A stretch of 44,852 nucleotides of DNA, taken from contig CAZBII010000017.1 of assembly GCA_964491665.1 (NCBI GenBank), forward strand, positions 1 through 44,852, in the 5' to 3' direction. The notes under the pieces were generated by a model, which saw only the letters and a program-made list of their open reading frames with translations, did not search any database and was not told the origin of the DNA. The first letter of the stretch is position 1; every line of letters begins with the position of its first letter. The DNA comes from Ch67 sp964491665 (GTDB taxonomy: Bacteria; Pseudomonadota; Gammaproteobacteria; Pseudomonadales; Ketobacteraceae). Below are positions 42,404 through 44,852 of this stretch, one piece after another. Position numbers and translations under genes: made by a program.

Positions 42404-43797
42404 AGGTCAAATACCTTGCCGGGATTCATCACGTTGTTGGGATCGAACACCTGCTTCACCGCCTTCATGTAACCGATTTCGGCGGCGCTGCGGGTGTAAT
42501 GCAGATAGGGTTTCTTGGTGAGGCCCACGCCGTGCTCGGCGGACACGCTGCCGTTGTACTTCTGCACGGTTTCGAACACCTGCGTGTTCACGGCTTCGCA
42601 GCGCTTGAAGAACTCCTCCTTCGCCAGAGTCTGCGGCTTGAGGATATTCAGGTGCAGGTTGCCGTCGCCGATGTGACCGAACCAGACGATTTCAAAATCG
42701 GGATACTGATTGCCGACAATGGCGTCGATGTCTTCCAGGAAATCCGGCACCTTCGACACCACCACGGAAATGTCATTCTTGTACGGAATGAACGGCGCCA
42801 GGGTTTCGCTGATACCTTCGCGCAAACGCCACAGCGCTGCTGCCTGCGCTTCGCTCTGGCTGATCACGCCGTCACTGGCCCAGCCGTTTTCCACGCAGGA
42901 TTCGAACAGCGCCATCGCCTCGTCCATCACGCTGTCGCTCACCGCCTCGAATTCCAGCAGCGCGTAATAGGGCGTGGCGGTGTCGAACGGACGCGGCACG
43001 CCGTGATGCGCCGTCACCAGCTGCACGGCTTTTTCCGAAAAGAATTCAAACGCGGTGAGATCGAGCTTGCCCTGGAACGCGTTCAGCACCTGCATGATGG
43101 CGCGGAATTCCGGCACGCCCAGCACCATCACGGTAAGATTTTTTGGCGCCCGCTCCAGCTTCATGGTGGCTTCCACGATAAAGCCCAGCGTGCCCTCGGC
43201 ACCGATGAACAGATGGCGGAAATCGTAGCCGGTGGCGTTCTTGACCAGATCGGCGTTCAGCTCGAGGATGTCGCCCTTGCCGGTCACCACTTTCAGGCCC
43301 GCCACCCAGTCGCGGGTCATGCCGTAGCGGATCACCTTGATGCCGCCGGCGTTGGTGGAAATGTTGCCGCCCAGCTGGCTGGAACCGGCCGACGCGAAAT
43401 CCACCGGGTAGTACAGCCCGTTTTCCTCGGCGAACTGCTGCAGCTGCGCGGTAACGACACCGGCCTGGCAGCGCACGGTGCGGTCGGTGGGGTTGAAGTC
43501 CAGCACCCTGTTCATCAGATCAAAGGCCACCACCACTTCGCCATTGGCGGCCACGGCGGCGGCGGACAGGCCGGTTCTGCCGCCGGAAGGCACCAGTCCC
43601 AGCTTGTGTTCATTGGCATAGCGCACGATGGCCTGTACCTGCTCGACCGTCTTGGGCAGCAGGATCGCCAGCGGCTTCGGTTCGAATTTCCTGGTCCAGT
43701 CGCAGCCATAGTGCTTGAGGCTGTCGGCATCCGTCAGCACCCGGCCTGCATCTACCAGTGGAATCAGTCCTGCAATGATCTGAGCTGTATCGGTCAT
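42400..43797 (-). CDS. FAD-linked D-2-hydroxyglutarate dehydrogenase (D2HGDH-like)
   Basis: The 465-residue flavoprotein has the PCMH/VAO-type FAD domain (LGLVPSGGRTGLSAAAV, FASAGSSQLGGNISTNAGG, IGAEGTLGFIVEATMKL). Its C-terminal domain has the metal and substrate motifs GHIGDGNLHLNIL and VSAEHGVGLTKK. D-lactate dehydrogenases and GlcD are close relatives. The position next to serA supports D2HGDH, since in Pseudomonas a neighbouring D2HGDH recycles the D-2-hydroxyglutarate formed by SerA. The ATG at 43797 was chosen because upstream codons do not look like protein. Confidence 0.88.
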   Translation of the reverse strand: MTDTAQIIAGLIPLVDAGRVLTDADSLKHYGCDWTRKFEPKPLAILLPKTVEQVQAIVRYANEHKLGLVPSGGRTGLSAAAVAANGEVVVAFDLMNRVLDFNPTDRTVRCQAGVVTAQLQQFAEENGLYYPVDFASAGSSQLGGNISTNAGGIKVIRYGMTRDWVAGLKVVTGKGDILELNADLVKNATGYDFRHLFIGAEGTLGFIVEATMKLERAPKNLTVMVLGVPEFRAIMQVLNAFQGKLDLTAFEFFSEKAVQLVTAHHGVPRPFDTATPYYALLEFEAVSDSVMDEAMALFESCVENGWASDGVISQSEAQAAALWRLREGISETLAPFIPYKNDISVVVSKVPDFLEDIDAIVGNQYPDFEIVWFGHIGDGNLHLNILKPQTLAKEEFFKRCEAVNTQVFETVQKYNGSVSAEHGVGLTKKPYLHYTRSAAEIGYMKAVKQVFDPNNVMNPGKVFDL

Positions 43798-43949
43798 GTG
43801 GTTTCCCAATGAAAACAAGAAATTGGCATCCAGCGCCAAAACACCGCGGCACCAAGCGGCCCGTCCGACCTCCAGGTCACCTTTCCCATTAGGGAAATTC
43901 ACCCGGCCTTGCGAGATTTTCACGGCCGCCGGGGTCGATTCAGGGGGGG

Positions 43950-43963
43950 CTATGATAACATAG
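43950..43963. promoter_or_regulatory. Palindrome CTATG-ATAA-CATAG in the D2HGDH/serA divergent region
   Basis: Perfect five-base arms flank ATAA, 68 bp before the serA start. TATGAT within it could be a plus-strand -10, so the palindrome would be placed as an operator. Confidence 0.4.
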
Positions 43964-44030
43964 GCCGCCTTTCAGGGCGGGTCCCGGACCTGCCCATCCC
44001 GGTTCATTTCAGGCGTTAAGAGAGAGCATC

Positions 44031-44852
44031 ATGACCGCGACATCCCTCGACAAAAGCAAGATCCGCATTCTTTTGCTGGAAGGCGTACACCAGTCCGCCG
44101 TCGACAACTTCAAACGGGCCGGCTACACCAACATCGAGTACATCAAGACCGCCCTGGCCGGGGATGAACTGAAAGCCAAGATCGCCGACGCCCATTTTGT
44201 GGGTATCCGCTCCCGCACCCAGCTGACCGAAGAGGTCATCGCGGCCGGCCAGAAACTGGTGGCCATCGGCTGCTTCTGCATCGGCACCAACCAGGTCAAC
44301 CTGAACGCGGCACTGGAACGCGGCATTCCCGTGTTCAACGCGCCTTTCTCCAACACCCGCTCGGTGGCTGAACTGGTGCTGGCGGAAGCCATCCTGCTGC
44401 TGCGCCGTATCCCAGAGAAAAACGCCGACTGCCATCGCGGCGGCTGGAGCAAGGACGCCAGCAACAGCTTCGAAATCCGTGGCAAGACCCTGGGTATCAT
44501 CGGCTACGGCAACATCGGTTCCCAGCTCAGCGTGCTGGCCGAGAGCCTGGGCATGAAAGTGCGCTTCTATGACGTGGTCACCAAGCTGCCGCTGGGCAAT
44601 GCCTCGCAGGTGAACACGCTGGACGAACTGCTGGCGGAATCCGACATCGTGTCACTGCACGTGCCGGAAACCCAGGCCACCAAGTACATGTTCGGCAAGG
44701 ACCAGCTGGATAAGATGAAGCCGCTGTCGATCCTGATCAACGCCTCGCGCGGCACCGTGGTGGACATCGAAGCCCTTGCCGACGCCATGCGCCGCAAGCA
44801 CCTGCTGGGCGCCGCCATCGACGTGTTCCCGGTGGAGCCGAAATCCAACGAT
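44031..44852 (+). CDS. serA: D-3-phosphoglycerate dehydrogenase (3' end beyond window)
   Basis: From ATG 44031 the frame is open to the window edge (274 codons). It contains KIRILLLEGVHQSAVDNFKR, the Rossmann motif LGIIGYGNIGSQLSVLAESLG, and the catalytic-side segment LINASRGTVVDIEALADAMR. The phrase AIGCFCIGTNQVNLNAAL is typical of E. coli-type SerA with a C-terminal ACT domain, which is cut off here. It commits 3-phosphoglycerate to serine synthesis. The ribosome site is AAGAGAGAG, and it is divergent from the D2HGDH gene. Confidence 0.97.
   Translation, partial: MTATSLDKSKIRILLLEGVHQSAVDNFKRAGYTNIEYIKTALAGDELKAKIADAHFVGIRSRTQLTEEVIAAGQKLVAIGCFCIGTNQVNLNAALERGIPVFNAPFSNTRSVAELVLAEAILLLRRIPEKNADCHRGGWSKDASNSFEIRGKTLGIIGYGNIGSQLSVLAESLGMKVRFYDVVTKLPLGNASQVNTLDELLAESDIVSLHVPETQATKYMFGKDQLDKMKPLSILINASRGTVVDIEALADAMRRKHLLGAAIDVFPVEPKSND

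Overview
The window is a chromosomal segment of a GC-rich gammaproteobacterium. Its core gene order matches what I recall of Pseudomonas and related Pseudomonadales or Oceanospirillales genomes: gcv genes, an fbpAB-like iron transporter, ubiI-ubiH-pepP-ygfB facing a zapB-like gene, zapA, 6S RNA and ygfA, then ilvA facing rpiA, amtB, and a D-2-hydroxyglutarate dehydrogenase facing serA. Genus cannot be fixed from the sequence. The split gcvPA/gcvPB suggests it is not a typical Pseudomonas. No rRNA, tRNA, CRISPR array, transposase or phage gene was seen.

Layout. 1-4203: a chemoreceptor cut by the window edge, then a minus-strand trio of MORN-repeat/C13 caspase-like protease, a small unknown protein and an MFS exporter. 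4324-9537: a MalT-type LuxR regulator facing a large di-heme cytochrome c lipoprotein that resembles rubber oxygenases or di-heme peroxidases. 9717-13640: truncated haemoglobin, a FimV-like protein, an AstE-like deacylase, and a retropepsin-like (PF05618-type) protein convergent with it. 13800-17366: a very large lipoprotein of visibly lower GC. 17537-21983: the complete glycine cleavage set except for the lipoamide dehydrogenase. 22163-24847: ferric iron uptake permease and binding protein behind a Fur-like site. 24848-25232: a gap with an orphan plus-strand terminator that may end an unannotated GGA-rich small RNA.

25629-31939: ubiquinone hydroxylases, aminopeptidase P, YgfB, cell-division coiled-coil proteins, 6S RNA and 5-formyl-THF cyclo-ligase. 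31940-32512: an AT-richer gap holding a 41-residue membrane peptide gene. 32513-36965: ilvA, rpiA, amtB with a clear sigma-54 promoter, and an unknown protein. 36981-40479: a three-gene operon of a GMC oxidoreductase, a small beta-type protein and a CrtC/AttH-like protein. 40601-41710: a trypsin-fold lipoprotein. 41744-44852: a fumarylacetoacetate-hydrolase-family enzyme, D-2-hydroxyglutarate dehydrogenase and the start of serA.

One-carbon and serine metabolism is a common thread: SerA makes 3-phosphohydroxypyruvate for serine, and its 2-hydroxyglutarate by-product is probably recycled by the divergent dehydrogenase. The glycine cleavage system and ygfA then handle glycine-derived folate units. 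The accessory parts are the Rox-like cytochrome with its regulator, the GMC operon, the MORN protease and the low-GC lipoprotein. They point to a free-living organism that handles hydrophobic or polymeric carbon, which is inference only.
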